Shown: piece by piece, positions 1 to 13,112 of the stretch | Numbering within the stretch: the first letter of the stretch is position 1 | How the letters are laid out: the number at the start of each line of letters is the position of its first letter | Source of the DNA: Phoronis australis | Lineage: Eukaryota; Phoronida; Phoronidae | DNA: 50,740 nucleotides | Direction of reading: 5' to 3' | Assembly (NCBI GenBank): GCA_002633005.1 | Contig: NMRA01000188.1 | Coordinates: forward strand, 544,464 to 595,203 | Translations under genes and position numbers: made by a program | Notes under the pieces: model-generated | Database searches by the model: none | What the model saw: the letters and a program-made list of their open reading frames with translations, nothing else | Told to the model about the DNA's origin: nothing

Positions 1-1107
1 ATCACACGTCACTTGTTAGCGACCTGGTATTTACCCCCTGTCTCTGTTCTTTCAGGTTACGATCATTCGTAGTTTGCTGTAACCAATAAACAGTGAAGAA
101 ATACTTGCGAGTTATTTTCTATGATCGTAACCGCTAATTAAACAATGGATTTAGAGACAAAAGAAACATGGCGGCTAGGGCGAATACCAAGCGCCATCTA
201 TATGTCATAATTCTCTAATCAATGCCCCCCTTCAAGGGCTGGGCCCTAAATATGAAAAGATCTATATTTTCAGAAAAATCAGCAAGTGCGAAGTAATTGA
301 TGTTATCTACCAGGGCATCAATTTTGATCATGTGATATACAATCTAGAGAAAAAACAAGAAAATAGAGCAATAATTGTCTCCGCTTTCCCTTGCTAGATC
401 AGAAGGGGTTGTGGAATAATCCAGTGATTTAATATACTCCGAAAAAGCTACGGTTTATGAATTTTCTCGATTTTTCGAAATACATGTGTGAATGATTAAG
501 TGCATGTTTACAAGTGCGTTTTGACACCCTCCCTGTATGCTGCAAAAACGGAGACCCTAACAACAATGTCCTGGCCAGTGCCTCAAAGGGTAAACCATGC
601 ACTGATACTGAGGTATCACTTGAAATGTTCTCTTGGCTTTTCTCTCTTATCCGTATTCGCAATCTTTCTTTTCTCGACTGTCCTCGGTCCCACGCCCAAT
701 GAGCTATATAAAGTTATATTTATCTCATTGCCCACGCCTATGTCGGTTGCCAAGGTTTAACCCTGACGCCTGCAAATTTTTGGGGGACACGTGCCCACCC
801 GTTCCCCAACCCCCTCCCGCTTCCTACGTTCCTGATTTCAACCAAGCCCTCCAATGTATCGTATTCATTTTTGAAAACTGCACGAACGTGCGTAATCAAT
901 GACAATCGAGGTTTGAAATGCCATGATTTGCCAATGAGTATAAATGTATAAAATTCTGCATCATTTTTCCTCGGTGAATATTCTTTTTTTGAAAAAAATG
1001 AGCAACTGGAAACAATACCGCAGCATCGATTCGTTTTCAAAAAAAAAACAGGCCAGAACCAACTATTCTTTTCAGTTTGTCTCCCTCTCGGTCAGAGGTT
1101 ATCAGAA

Positions 1108-1287
1108 ATGAATTCTGGCGACGCAACGGCCGCAGGAGACCAATACTGTGGAATCCCGCACCTTGTTAGCTTGTCCCGGCGGGTGATTTTACGCGCCGAC
1201 TTTAGGAATAACAAACAGTCAGATTTTTGCAAGCCCATAAATCCCTTCTCAGCTAACTATGGAACAAGACGAGACAAATTTCCAGCG
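1108..1287 (+). CDS. Possible first coding exon of an unknown plus-strand gene
   Basis: An ATG in acceptable context (purine at -3) opens 60 codons (MNSGDATAAGDQYCG...) that end exactly at a donor, CCAGCG|GTAAGA, in phase 0. The stretch is more GC-rich than its surroundings. I recognise no domain and see no continuing exon, so this is weak: a 60-codon open frame ending at a donor can arise by chance. Confidence 0.2.
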
Positions 1288-2744
1288 GTAAGAAGTCCAA
1301 TTCACTCTAGTTCGCTTGTTTGTCGCAACACGGCGCGTTTTCTTAGACGCTTAAGAATTCCTAAGGCATCTTGGCGATTACAAATACTTCCCCGAATTCC
1401 ATACTGAACTTGATGCCGTGACTTCATGGGTCTGTCGCAGTTCGAAGCGTTTATTACGTCATCATACGCAATCAGTAAAGTCCATCTTTTCCGGCGTTGT
1501 TTCTTTGTCATTATAAACATTTCTTTATTTTTAGAACAAGAGCTCTCTATCTTGGTGACACCAGACAGGCTGTTTGAAAAAAGAACTTGAGTAGACCAAA
1601 AGTGACAAAAGAGTTGCGTAGGTGTTGAAGTAAGGACAATACTTGAGCGGAGATTGCGTTGAAGTAGAGTCTTAATAACAAGAACCGGAAGGAACTTTTT
1701 ATTGCAGTACGATGTGCAGGAGCTTCGCTAAATTGTGATCCATAAAAGTCAAAAGAATTTTGAAGACAAGTCGTATTGTTTCAAAATTTGGGCGTGTTGC
1801 GTCGTAACTTACGATAACTTTTTACAATTTGTGTTTCGTTTATATTTATGTAATACGGTTGCGTAAAGGCAAGCTATGTTTTAGAATACCTGAATTCACG
1901 CGAGTGTCAACATTGACTTACGTACTCGGCTGACACCTCGCTCAGTCAATGTAAAACACTTCCAAAATGTTAATTTACCGCCCCCTAAAAACGACTTGCA
2001 CCGCCATTTTCTAAAAAATTGTCATATAAAAACTACGCCTGCTGCTGATCAACTCCCGCGTACATTTTCTACGTTTTTCTTAAATTTTGGCATGTGGACA
2101 ACAACCTGCACGTACATATTTTATGTTGACAACCGCACGACGACATGGCAGTTTTATCATTCAATAAGCTTGCCACTGTAGCAAAAACAATCAATGTTAT
2201 AGATATAAACGTCACTTTTAGTTTTCTGTGTGCAAAATGTCCGAAGTTGACGTAATCTGAAATTTCTGGGGAGATACTTCGCCAGGGGCCTATGTCATGA
2301 AATGTGACGTAATACTAAGACAGCTAGATAGGTGGTCTCAAGCTCCACATTAACTATTTCTGAAAAAATAATTCATATTACATCAGCAAAAGAAATAAAG
2401 TATCTGAGAATACACACATAATTGTTAGTTACCGAGAAAACTTGTACAAAATAATTTTTTTCAGGCAGTGACGTGCCAATATAATTTCATGACTAAACAT
2501 TAAGTCAGAGCGTAAGACTAATTTTCTGTCTTAAAGAGGTAATGAACGCGAAATCTCGTCAAAATATCTTTTAAACAATTCCTGACAAAAGTACCATTTC
2601 GCAACGTCTACTGAAGAGTTCTTTACATCCTCTTGTGAGGGAATTTTGCAAAAAAATCACGATTTTTGACATATGCGCAAAGGAAAAACTCTGTAATGAC
2701 CACAGAATTTCTAATCTCCTTCCCATATGCGCCTATACATTCAC
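1288..2744. other. Non-coding stretch left of block A
   Basis: No gene, domain or clear repeat seen. Bases 1-1107 are likewise empty to my reading. Confidence 0.4.
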
Positions 2745-4792
2745 CAGTTGTAGTGTTTTCGTTAAAACCGCTATTTATTCACAGATTGTTTTTTATGATT
2801 ACGCTTGTACACACAGTTCTCAAGGAAGTCGCTAGGTGACGCTTGCTACAAATTTTAATATTCACGTTTTAATGTGACACAGCCTCTTTAACCGAGCTGG
2901 CTGCTGCTTGAAGTCGCCATCGTATTGATCACGTCTAAGGTCAAAGGTCACATTTCCCATGCAAAGGAACTTTGCTAGTCTAGTCTATGCCAAACCAAAT
3001 AATGCACGTGCTTTGCCTTGTGGGAGAAAAATAGATGAAGTGACGAGCAGTTGACATTTCGTTTTTCTTTGAAATTTGAAACTAAAAGAGAAATGCTTTG
3101 ACATCGACAAAAATTCAAATATTTTACCAACGAACCATTAAGATACCCGGGGAACAGGTTGAATTCTGTTTCAGTGGCAGATCCACTTAGAATTATACAA
3201 TTTAGTCTGTTCATCGTGCTCCAGGACTATTCAGTCACTTTTCATGAAACACAGCCCTGGCCCTGGTTGTACAACACTTGTAGAATGGGCGGCGCAGTAC
3301 TGAAACAAGTCCCCCCCCCTTCCAAGGCCCCTATGATGCGCCGCTCATGTGTATGTATGCTCATTGCGCTCTCACTACTGCACGAAGATTACCTGCACAC
3401 ACATTTAGAAATGCGCAGGCGCAAAGGGAATATATGGACGATACATGAGAAAGCTGTTTCTTTTTTTTCACGGCACACTACTTTTAAACATGTTCCGTAA
3501 CGACGAGCATACAAATGCTCTAAAATTTCTCCGAAATTCCTATGTTTAGTGTTTATATTCTTTTACTTTTAACCCAGGCCTTCTTGTTAAATGGCACAAA
3601 ACATGTTTCTGTAACCAACTTTGAAGTTCAGGGAATTGCAACAAATTCACAAACCAAAACGAAAACTTTGTTTGACAAATAAACAATTTTGTTGAAATCA
3701 TACTAGGAAAGATGTAACCTAGATAACCCGAATACAATAATCTTTCCATAGATGCATCACGCGCGGAAGACATTACTAACTGCTAAGGAAATGTGCTCCA
3801 CTGACGTCATAGGAGAATGAGTTTTCAATAAGATGACAAGAACATTTAAATCTGTTTGAGGAACTATCACTCGGTACGATAGCCTCAAATTTGATCTAAC
3901 GAAAATATTTGAAATAACTGAAAACTAACAATGTTCCTACAAAGTACTCATTACAAAACTATTATCACTTTATATTTTGGCTTTACAATGGTAACATTAG
4001 CAGTTCAAAATCAAACCGTGGAGAAGGTTATGAAGAAAGTGTAGCGCAACAAGGAGTCACAGCTTGAACTAAACAGACATGTTGCTTTTTCAGTGTTGAG
4101 CAGTTAAAGCTGTTAAATAGAAAGGGATTCACTATACGTTGACTATACTGGGAGCAAATTTGATCCCATCTTGCCAAATGTTGCTGCTACACACTAGGCA
4201 TTGCCTCATACATTCAATTACAACAACTCCGCATATTAAGCACAAGAAGCGAACATTTGATTTAGACCAGTAGCAGCTATGAAAAAATTGATCTCATTTT
4301 GTTAAATACGAAGTGTTTTCCGGGTTGGCAAAAACCAATAGTTTGTCTTTGAGATATGCGCGGCGTGAGAGAACTTGTAGAGCTTAGTCTCAAGCACTAA
4401 CGAACAGCCAGTTCTTTCGACCCTCAGATAACATCCCAGAACACTTTGATACCAATTTCATAACGGTAAGTGGTCTAGCTCAAAATATTTTTTTTTTAAC
4501 AGAAGGCGGATATATAACCCGTTCGTTAATATTTCCATCATAATAAACCACAACCAATCGGGACCAAGTCGAGCCAGCGCAAGGTCCAAGTTCAGTAACA
4601 CCTGAGAAAAAACGTGTGGCAGTGAGGGATAACAATTATTTGTTCATGTACAAAGTATAAAGAGACTCCACCTGCGGTCACAAAGCCCCTTTGACGCAAT
4701 GATCGAGACCACCAGGTCTCAAATTATTCCTTGCTCAGATTAACATTGATTTCTGAGGTTAGGAAGAACTCACGGCTATTACTTGCTTGAGA

Positions 4793-5048
4793 CCAGGGGC
4801 CTGTTCCAAGAAACTGACTTAAGTTTATTTTTGACTTAAGTTTAAGATTTGTCGAAACTTCCAAACATTGAAACTTCCTCATTCGGTAAGTTAGTCAAAA
4901 TTAACACAAAATTTATGTCAAACACTTAAGTCAAACTTAAGATCTCTGTCTTGAATTGGTTTTGAGACAAATTTAACTTTTATTTTAAAATTTACAAAGC
5001 TTTAAGATTTGTCTTAGCTAAGTCAGTTTTGTTGAAACGTGCCCATGT
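4793..5048. mobile_element. MITE-like inverted-repeat element (block A copy)
   Basis: Begins CCAGGGGCCTGTTCC..AAACTGACTTAAG; its far end read in reverse is GGGCACGTTTCAACAAAACT followed by GACTTAG. The interior is rich in CTTAAG and AAGATTTGTC motifs. Non-coding. Also present in block B, so it predates the duplication. Confidence 0.7.
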
Positions 5049-5161
5049 TTTGTCAAGGTGAATCACTGAGCCGGATCCCAGGCGTAGCCCAGAAATCAAT
5101 TGTAGTCTAATTGAGGAACCGTTACGTACAGATCAGTTATTTTAATACTTAGTTCACCACT

Positions 5162-5927
5162 TCAGGTGAAATTCACCGGCGTTGAAGCCTCACATCCAGG
5201 ACAGTTCACGCAAACTTCACAATTGCAACGCTTACATGAATGCGAAGATGCCTCGAACATATAGTCGAACAGGCATGCACCGCGACGTTGTACGCCATAC
5301 AAACACAAGATGAACAAGGTACAGTCTGTCGGGTCAGGCCATGGGTCGCCCATGACACATATGCCTTGAGTAGTACTGGGCGTGGTCAGATTAAGAGGGG
5401 TAGTTAATGCCGGTGTAATGGTAGTGATGTCATCCTCTGTTGTTGATTTTTCGGTTGAGGATGTCGACCCATAGGTGGTCATTTTTGGTTTTGTTGTAGT
5501 TGGTAATACCGTGGAAGTTGTTGGTGACGTACTTGTAATTGTCACAGTGCTTTTAATAGTCGTGGATGGCGATGACACCTTCGTTGTAGGCCTACTAAAT
5601 GGAGAAGTGACACTTTCGGTTGACTGAACCTTAGTCTGTGTTATCTCCCTTGTTGTATGATTGACAGGCAGCGAAGACGACGACAGTCCATATGTGATGA
5701 CCTCAGTACTTGCCTTTGACGTTTTAAGACGTGTAACAGGAAGTGCATTGGGCACGACCATCTCTATACCAATACTGGCCACATCCACATTCAAGTCCTT
5801 GAACGCAGTACCATTGAGCACCCCGTCCATAAGCACACTGAGAGTGGTTTCCGTGCTCACTGGAATAATGCTGTTTAAAATCCTCTTCATAAAAGTTAGA
5901 ACAAACTTCACTATAAGGCTACCGTCC
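5162..5927 (-). CDS. Terminal exon 4d: SEA C-half, short mucin, one CBM14-like domain
   Basis: The acceptor CTTGATGTTGCAG is followed by G-GAC-GGT-AGC, giving R-D-G-S-L-I-V-K-F after exon 3. The SEA end, Thr-rich stretch and single cysteine domain (5192-5359; DPWPDPTDCTLFILC ... YMFEASSHSC ... CEVCVNCPGC) match exon 4c with roughly 90 percent identity by eye. Changes cluster in the cysteine domain (MGDP versus ISHP; CLFDY versus CRPNF), the part expected to touch ligand. An ATTAAA hexamer begins a few nt after the TGA stop. Predicted product 609 residues. It is the most distal terminal exon here, about 29 kb from the last constant exon. It might instead belong to a second gene copy whose 5' exons are not in the window. 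Confidence 0.75.
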
Positions 5928-6914
5928 CTGCAACATCAAGATTAAACGTATACTTACACCGGGGATCGTATGACGATATAAGATTTGAGACTAAATGTTT
6001 CTATCTTTATCAAATCGTCTAATATTATGATAGGCGAAAATTTCAGTTATTAGAGTAAAAGAATTAAACAAGTTTAATTAACGAACGAATTTGTCTGTGA
6101 CTAATTATTCAGCAGAAGCGCCATAAATCATTGGAAAAATATGTTCGATGAATGAAACACTATTTGTCAAGTGGCATCGAAGTACAAGACGCAAGACGTA
6201 TTAGCATTGTTACGGTTCCTTCTGCGCATGGACAGCTTTACGAATCATGGAATACATACACTGAGCAACAAATGGTGTTCGTACTTTCCACAGTTAGTTT
6301 TTCTGTGCATGCTTAAGAGGAACTGTAACACCATGGTAGAGTCTCGCGGCGATGAAAATCTAACCACAAGATCTCGTTTAAAATAAACGGCAATATCTCG
6401 CGTAATTTAGCGAAGTCTTGGCTTTTAACGAGGCCCTAGCGATACTGAAAGCTATACGTGGAAACGTTCACCAACGTAAGACACTTGCGAGTCAAAGCTA
6501 GTGTGCTAGCATGAAGTGCTTAGATTGTGATGCATGTCGTTATTTTGCTCATCTCGCAAGAAACTTTGTCCTGCGGAAGGCATCCCTGTGCCTCTAAATA
6601 TAAAAGCAGCAAGATAACAGGTAGGCTTCACATGTCCAGATCTATCTAAATTAGAAAAGAAGTGTAGAGTTCTTTATTGAAGAAGTAGGAATAGTCTGCA
6701 ACAAACCACCAACTCTCATAAGTAGAAGTTCACGGAAGAAAAAATGCCATCTTCAATTGGTACAAGTAATTTTATTACAGTGCATGAAACATTTCTAGTT
6801 CAAATTAGAAATAATTAAACAAAAGTTTAATGTGGTTTATATTTGGAGGGCTCTGATCCATTTACAGTCTATCAATTCACTCGCACACGGGTGGATTTGG
6901 GGGGAAGGGGATTT

Positions 6915-7150
6915 CAGTGCCAGATCTACGTTTTCAGTAAGGGGGGGGGTTAGGATTCGAGCGAATCCGAGGCGTGTAGCGCCGAGGAGAAGGAAGGTTG
7001 GGAGAGGGTTTCCCTCCTCCCCTTGTAAGATTTTTTTGTGGTTTTTAGTAGCTAATTTCGTTTTTCTGGCGAAATATTTTTCAATTTTTATTTTTGGTCC
7101 TGTCCCGAGGGGGGGAAACCCCCTCAACCCCCCTGTAGATCCGCCTCTGG
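6915..7150. mobile_element. MITE-like element with poly-G/poly-C ends, only in block A
   Basis: Ends are CAGTGCCAGATCTACG and, read in reverse, CCAGAGGCGGATCTACA, flanking G-rich and C-rich runs. Blocks B and C lack about 240 nt here, so they show the empty site. Resembles the widespread CAGTGGCGGATC-type non-autonomous DNA transposons; a clear target duplication is not visible. Confidence 0.7.
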
Positions 7151-9340
7151 TTTCTTGATGTTATTCATTGAAATCCTGAAAGTTCTAGTTTTGGTAGCAC
7201 ATTATGCAAAACTTAAGTAATCTAGAACAGTCCCTAAAAGCATTAAGGAAAATAGTATGTGCATCAAAGTATCTCAGAATTTCGTTTAAATCCAATCAGC
7301 CAATTCTAATATATGCTTTTCCGAAATAATCCAAAATATGACATTTTTAAGCACAGTTATTTCATTCAAACAATCGTCATACATTTTTATTCATTGCCTT
7401 ACCATCAAGATATCAAAATAACAACGACATGAGTTGAAGGTTCGATGCCTTTGATCTTACAATAAATGCTTTGTGCTTCGTCTGCAGGGGTGCGTTCCGT
7501 ACAGGCATGAAACCCATGAAAAATAAAGATCGCGCGAGTGCATACATTACAAGCACGTGATCACAGTAGCTTAGTTTGCGCCGAAGTTTCTTGCCAAAAC
7601 GGAACACACCTCAGGTCTACTACTGTCAAATGACTTGCATTGAGGAAACAAGGGAATCGGGCAACCACGGAAGACCCTTGCCGTTTTCTTTAAACGTGGC
7701 TAAGATCATACAGCTACAAGCAAAATGGGTAATTGAATGTCAATTCTAAATATTTCAATCTGGTAGGGGACAGGAAAACGCGTTAAAGAATTTTAGACAG
7801 AATTAAATGTTTAAGTATGCACTAATGACGTATACAAACGGCATTAATTTTCCAGTAGAGCCATTTATCTTTTTCAGGCTTTCATTGGCCCGCATGCTGG
7901 ATCATCTTCCCGTCTGAGTAGGTATACGACTTTAGAGGACTTTGCACAGCGACAAAACCATCGTGCGAAGTTGCAATCATGTACAGTAATACGAGTATGA
8001 TTATGACGAAGTATGCATCATCGCTCAATACTGTAAAATGTAAAAGAACACCCCCAATACATTTCATAGAATTTGAGCCAGTTTTAGTACGTAACTTTTT
8101 ATTTTCATACTACAAAACGTCACCAATAATGGCAGCTAATTCAGGCCACAAATGCAAGAGCCAAAAAGAAATTCCCATGTGATTAAAGAATGGTCCAGGG
8201 AAGCACAGCATCTTCATTTGTAGTGCAAGGACAACACGAATCTCATAGTCACAATGTAGATCCAAGTGAATCACAACATATTCGCGAGTTCAACGTTTTC
8301 ACGCGGTGACATCATTTGCGCGAATGAAGTAAAACCTGGACACAATAAAGTCATTGGTTTATTTGAATAATTTTTATTAACAATAACCTCAACAACGTGC
8401 CACATATTCTACAATACATCTCTGTTCACTGTGACCAACTGCGAATATGCTGCACCGAAACAAAATGCTTAAGTCGACGGATAGGTAAAATTTCATCTTA
8501 AGCCCCGTCAAATCGAATTCGCACCCAGTCTAAGAACATCCGCGCACGTTTCAATATCTCGAGGAAATGGCCAGGGGCGAGGCAAAATGAACAAGTCTGC
8601 ATGGGGAACAATCACGTACGCCTCCGTGGTTTCTACTAGAGCTTCCTTCCTCAATTTGTCAAGATCCTACTGTGAACTGGGTTCGTGTGACCGCGCCAGA
8701 AGAAAGATGTTCATCAGAATACTGACGCTACACTAACTATAACAATAATGATAATTATAAAAATAACAATGACGTGACGAGAATAGGGTTGCACGTTCCT
8801 GCAGGTAGACTTCACAATTACAAATACCGCTGTTACCAGTTCGTGCCACGCCGGATTGAAATTCTTTTCAACAGTAGCTTACGTCTTACAAACATATATT
8901 GATGAAAGCTTGCTAACACATAACAGTTTAGCTTCTATTAGTGTGATAAAAACACAAACCTTCGATTTGTATTTAAACCAATCATCGCCATAAATATGGC
9001 GCCAACCTGTTTCTTATAAAGACTAGAAAAGGGTTAGCTTATCACGGTGGGTTATTTTGAGCGCCAAGTATGTTCTCATCAAATAATGAACAGTGTCGTT
9101 TCTCTCCAGTTCGAGAAACCACATCTGACCTAAATAAAAAACAAGTTGAGACCAGCATTGCAAAGCTAAGTTGTCTAAATCAACACTTAGTTGGTGTAAG
9201 GCGGGTTTATAAGCCCCGCTGTAGGTTTTCGACCTCCCCACCACCAGTAATTAACAAAAATGAGACATTACCAATGAACGTTTTCTTCTAGAGTGTCACT
9301 GAACCCTGTTTCACATATCGACGACTATATCAAGTACATC

Positions 9341-9412
9341 AAAACTTGACGTCAGAGCAACAAACTTGGCGAAATAAATTTCGGCAAGAATGTTGCTCTG
9401 ACGTCAAGTTTT
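9341..9412. repeat. 72-nt near-perfect hairpin
   Basis: Arms 9341-9362 and 9391-9412 are perfect 22-nt inverted repeats (AAAACTTGACGTCAGAGCAA start). The loop folds further through CTTGGCGAAA and TTTCGGCAAG. It sits exactly where the homology of block A ends. Confidence 0.95.
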
Positions 9413-10489
9413 TTCCTTTTTTGTTTGATCGCACTCTACAGGTCGCATTTTTGACCGATTCCCACGAAATTTGCACACATCTCGTATCTCCGGAAGTGCT
9501 GGAAGCCTGTTGTATTTTGTCGTGATCGGTTAAAAAATGGCGGACGTGGTGGCCATTTTGTTTCCAATTTAAGATTCAAATGCTCATAGAAGCCCCCATT
9601 ATTTAAGCACACAACTGAAAATCGGCTAAAACACAGAACTAGACAAGCGCTATTATTCTGTAAGAAATCGCGAACTTTCGGTCAAAGATGGCGGAATTAT
9701 TGGCCATGGCGCATGAGCACTTCGATTCCAGGGTAAAAACGTTTTCTCCGGTAGATATATAGGACCAATTCCTTCGAATTTTTTCAGGTAAAAATTTCTT
9801 ATAACATGCTATTATTCAGAGCTAAAAAACCGAAAGTTGCTTTCAAGATGGCGGATCTGGCGCATGTTGACCCATTTTCAGTCGTGCTAGGGTGCCATTT
9901 TAAACGGGAGAAGAAAATGACGTGAATTTTTGCATATGGATTCTCTGAGGTATAATCTTTCAAACGAACTGCAACAATTTTTTCTCTGACTTACCGTTTT
10001 TGAGTTATTTGACGTTGAATTTCAAAAAATGCAAAATTTCAGTTTTTTCAAACAAATTACGGAATTTCGCACAACTAAGATCTAAGGTAGAGAGTTTTGA
10101 ACGGGCATTCAGAAGATGTTTTCCATTTTTCGCTAAGACGTCTACTTTTTGAATTATTCGAGATTTTCTGATAGCGCTGTTCCTTTGTTGAGCGCTCTTG
10201 CTGCATTGATGTTGGTTTACCTTTTATTGAACAAGGCTGTAGCCTATTTCTTACTGATTTATGACATCTAATTTCGTCATATGAATGTTATGATGCTGTT
10301 CATCATCGCCACCATCATCATCATATTAGTCATCATCGTCATCATCTCCGTCCTCGTCTTTTCAGGTAATTTCGCCAAGTGTCGCTCAAGACTATCCCAT
10401 TTCTTACTGATTTCTGACCTCTACGTTCGTGGTATGAATGTTATCATTACTTATATTGTTCATTTATATGTCCAAACTTCTTTTAAATG
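9413..10489. other. Spacer between blocks A and B with ATGGCGG repeats
   Basis: Unique to this position. AAGATGGCGG or AAAATGGCGG occurs at about 9534, 9684 and 9845 in diverged repeat units that also share a short GACC-ATTCC-like motif. A CATCAT-rich simple repeat lies at 10300-10365. No coding signal seen. Confidence 0.5.
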
Positions 10490-12653
10490 TATCAGTTGTA
10501 GTGTTTTCTCTAACACCACAATTTATTTACGGATTGTTTTTTTTTCTGATTACGCTTGTACACACAGTTCTAAAGGAAATCGCAAGGTGACGCTTGCTAC
10601 AAATTTTAATATTCACTTTTTAATGGGACATAGTATCTTTAACCGAGATGGCTGCTGCTTGAAGTCGCCGTCGTATTGATCACGTCTAAGGCCAAAGGTC
10701 ACATTTCCCATGCAAGGGAAATTTGCTAGTTTAGTCTATGCCAAACCAAGTAAGGCCACGTGCTTTGCCTTGTGGGTGAAAACTACACGAAGTGACGAGC
10801 AGTTGACAGTTCGTTTTTCTTTGAAATTCGAAACTAAAAGAGAAATGCTTTGACATCGACAAAAATTCAAATATTTTACCAACCATTAAGATATCTGGTG
10901 AACAGGTTGAATTGTTTCAGTGGCAGAGATCGGCTAAGAATTATTCAATTTAGTCTGTTCATCGTGCTAAAGGACTATTCAGTTACTTTTCATGAAACAT
11001 AGCCCTGACCCTGGTTGTAAAACAATTGTAAAATGGGCGGGCAGTACTGAAACAAGTGCTCCCCCCCCCCCCCCNGCCCCCTGGTGCGCCGATCATGTGT
11101 AGGTATGCTCATTGCGTTCTCACTATTGCACGAAGATAACCGGCAAACACATTTAGAAATGCACAGGCGCAAAGGGAATATCTGGACGATACATGAGAAA
11201 TCTGTTTCTTTTTTTCACGGCACACTACTTTTAAACATGTTCCGTGACGCCGAGTATATAAATGCTCTAAATAGAAAGTTTTTATTTTTGAACACAGGCC
11301 TTCTTGTTAAATGGTACAAAACATGTTTCTGTAACCTAATTTGAAGTTCAGGGAATTGCAACAAATTCACAAACCAAAACGAAAACTTCGTTTGACAAAT
11401 GACAATTTTATTGAAATCATACTAGGACAGATGTAACCTAGATGTCGCGAATACAATAATCTTTCCATAGAGGCATCACACTTGGAAGACATTAATTCCT
11501 GCTAAGGAAATGTGCTCCACTGACGTCATAGGAGAATGAGTTTTCAATAAGATAACAAGAACATTTAAATCTGTTTGAGGAACTATCACTCGGTATGATA
11601 GTGTCAAATTTGATCCAACGAAAATATTTAAAATAACTGAAAACTAACAATATTCCTACAAATTACTCATTACAAAACTATTATCACTTTATATTTTGGC
11701 TTTACAATGGTAACAGTAGCAGTTCAAAATCAAACCGTGGAGACGGTTATGAAGAAAGTGTAGCGCAACAAGGAGTCACAGCTTGAACTAAAGAGAATAC
11801 GACACGTTGCTTTTTCAGTGTTGAGCAGTTAAAGCTGTTGAATAGAAAAGGATTCACTATACGTTGACTATACTCATGCAAGGCAGTCAAAAACTTCACC
11901 ATCAGCGTATTACTCAAAAACTACAAAAGACTGCGGTCTAACAAAGCGTCGTATCATGAGTTCTCGATCTACTCCAAAAATGTAACAAATAAATAGTAAA
12001 TGGGAGCAAATTTGATCCCATCTTGCCAAATGTTGCTGCTAGACACTAGGCATTGCCTCATACATGCAATTACAACAACTCCGCATATTAAGCACAAGAA
12101 GCGAACATTTGATTTAGACCAGTAGCAGCTATGAAAAAATTGATCTCAGACTGTTAAATACGAAGTGTTTTCCGGGTTGGCAAAGAACCGATAGTGCGCG
12201 GTGCAAAAACTGATGACACGTCGTGAGCGACGTGACAGAACACGTAGACCTTAGTTTCAAGCACTAAAGAACAGCCAGTTCTTTCGACCCTCAGATATCA
12301 TCGCAGAACAATTTGATATCAATCTCATAACGGTAAGTGGTCTAGCTCAAAACTTGTTTAACAGAAGGCGGATATATAACCCGTTCGTTAATATTCCCAT
12401 CATAATAAACCACAACCAATCGGGACCAAGTCGAGCCAGCGCAAGGTCCAAGTTCAGTAACACCTGAGGAAAACGTGTGGCAGTGAGGGATAACAATTAT
12501 TAGGTCATGTACAAAGTATAAAGAGACTCCACCTGCGGTCAAAAAGCCCCTTTGACGCAATGATCGAGACCGTCAGGTCTCAAATTATTCCTTGCTCAGA
12601 TTAACATTGATTTCTGGGGTTAGGAAGAACTCACGGCTATTACTTTCTTGAGA

Positions 12654-12909
12654 CCAGGGGCCCGTTCCAATAAACTGACTTAAGTTCATTTTTTACTTAA
12701 GTTTAAGATTTGTCGTAACATCCAAACATTGAAACTTCCTCATTCGGTAAGTTAGTCAAAATTAAGACAACATTTATGTCAAACATTTGACTCAAACTTA
12801 AGATTTCTTTCTTGAATTGGTTTTGAGACAAATTTAACTTTTATTTTAAAATTTACTAAGCTTTAAGATTTGTCTTAGCTAAGTCAGTTTTGTTGAAACG
12901 TGCCCCTGG
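12654..12909. mobile_element. MITE-like inverted-repeat element (block B copy)
   Basis: Better-preserved ends than the A copy: CCAGGGGCCCGTTCC on the left, and CCAGGGGCACGTTTC when the right end is read in reverse. About 256 nt, no coding capacity. Confidence 0.75.
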
Positions 12910-13112
12910 CTTGTCAAGGTGAATCACTGAGCCGGGTCCCATGCGTAGCCCAGAAATCATTTCTAGTCTAAGGGAGGAACCGTTACGTACAGATCAGTCT
13001 TATAAATGTAACAGTAAGTGCCGAGTCCAAATGAAACATGGACTTCTATTACAGGCAGAATGTGAATACACAGCTGCTTTAAATCAGACATTTTAATACT
13101 TAGTTCACCACT

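Larger units (their letters stand above)
2745..9340. repeat. Segmental duplication block A (contains exon 4d)
   Basis: Aligns along its length with block B and, in its right part, block C. By eye, roughly 4-5 percent of bases differ from B. Block-specific differences include a MITE-like insertion at 6915-7150 only in A, and the absence of the LINE. Apart from exon 4d and the repeats listed, I see no gene here. Confidence 0.85.

Noticed and set aside
7413-7607. GGTTCGATGCC motifs in blocks A-C, resembling a tRNA T-arm.
   Set aside because: No acceptor stem, D-arm or anticodon arm can be folded around them.
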